Shown here one piece after another: positions 63,551-64,000 of a stretch of DNA of 64,000 nt (its first letter is position 1; each line of letters opens with the position of its first letter). A model generated the notes under the pieces. It made no database searches. It was not told the DNA's origin and saw only the letters and a program-made list of their open reading frames with translations. Origin of the DNA: Pleodorina starrii. Lineage: Eukaryota > Chlorophyta > Chlorophyceae > Chlamydomonadales > Volvocaceae. The stretch covers positions 124,001 through 188,000 of the forward strand of contig BRXU01000060.1 in assembly GCA_030267565.1 (NCBI GenBank). Reading direction: 5' to 3'. A program made the translations under genes and the position numbers.

Positions 63551-64000
63551 CCCAATCGTTTGTTCCGTACACCCATCTCCATGGGGGAGACACACATGCA
63601 TATCGAATGGACGTCATTTGCAGGGACTTATTACCAGGCTTTCCATTTGCACAGGCCCACAATCCGTTTGGCAATAAAATTGAGTTACAGGCCCTAAGAC
63701 CTTCGCTCTGGGCCAGCGGACGCTCGGCGCCCGGCACACGCCGTCTCACACGAAGGGGTGGCTCAAGACTAAAGGTGCGACCCCGCGCTTATGGCCCTGT
63801 AACCACATCATCCCCGCCCGTCCTCAAACCGATTTGCCTCGCGCAAAGTCCCTTTCCCCTGTCGGAGCGTGCCTGCTGCCCCCCTGTGGGCATGCTGTCA
63901 GTGTCCTGATCGTGACAACCGTCCCGATCTATCGTCACAACCGTCACGCACTCGTGGCGGGCCGTTCCCGTGCGTGTTCAGTGGCGCCCCGCCCCCCTAC

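Larger units (their letters stand above)
43867..64000 (+). repeat. tandem array of U2-U1 snRNA units, ten complete and one partial
   Basis: Head-to-tail units start at 43867, 45851, 47835, 49816, 51797, 53778, 55759, 57740, 59721, 61702 and 63683; the last is cut by the window edge. Units 1 and 2 are 1,984 bases and units 3-10 are 1,981. Order within a unit: spacer of about 539 bases, U2 gene, PIG-O relic, U1 gene, about 132 bases of spacer. Units 1 and 2 are the most diverged, while units 3-10 differ by few substitutions and fall into two types. Type A (3, 5, 8) has GTCACACGCC with CACTAAGG after U1 and GGGGGACGG before U1. Type B (4, 6, 7, 9, 10) has GGCACACGCC, GACTAAAGG and GCTTATGG. Homogenised inner units with diverged edge units are the usual mark of unequal exchange or gene conversion. 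Confidence 0.97.

Noticed and set aside
43867..64000. U4, U5 or U6 snRNA genes in the spacer of the units
   Set aside because: I looked for the U5 loop GCCTTTTAC, U6 ACAGAGA with GCGCAAGGATG, and U4 5' stem sequences. None is present.
43867..64000. Array as an assembly artefact
   Set aside because: Units differ by linked substitutions, CAG lengths and small indels in an ordered pattern, which copied errors would not produce. True unit number still needs long reads.

Overview
The window looks like nuclear DNA of a chlorophyte green alga, most likely a member of the Chlamydomonadales (volvocine group). The evidence is very high GC, genes broken by many short GT-AG introns, proteins swollen with Ala, Gly, Gln and Ser homopolymers, and TGTAA (the volvocine polyadenylation signal) a few hundred bases after most stop codons. 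Gene assignments rest on protein family resemblance and on exon phases that I checked by hand. No database search was possible, so the species is not identified.

Layout, left to right. 1-1463: 3' end of an unidentified plus-strand gene. 2327-5065: plus-strand five-exon gene for an unidentified 295-residue Ala-rich protein with a predicted helical tail; one of its introns carries a foldback element. 7540-12119: plus-strand pseudo-response regulator with an N-terminal receiver domain and a C-terminal CCT motif. 12120-17730: gene-poor, with microsatellites and palindromes. 17731-19921: minus-strand peroxisomal-type SLC25 carrier. 21038-22849: minus-strand bacterial-type UMP kinase, probably organellar. 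25305-34892: plus-strand 14-exon gene for a very long U2AF65-like splicing factor. 35554-43308: plus-strand PIG-O, a GPI-anchor ethanolamine phosphate transferase.

The most striking element runs from 43867 to the right edge. It is a head-to-tail array of about 1,981-base units, ten complete and one partial. Every unit holds one U2 snRNA gene and one U1 snRNA gene on the plus strand. Between them lies a frameshifted relic of the last exon of PIG-O, the gene immediately to the left. The U1 and U2 genes share an upstream element at -74/-75 that resembles the plant snRNA USE. They also share a downstream octamer, CGTACACC, exactly 12 bases after a CACCC at the RNA 3' end. Unit variants show homogenised inner units, two diverged left-edge units and a higher-order A/B pattern.

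Taken together, the right 39 kb concentrates early spliceosome components: U1 and U2 RNAs in bulk, and about 9 kb away the gene for the protein that recruits U2 to 3' splice sites. Whether this neighbourhood is meaningful or accidental cannot be decided from one window.
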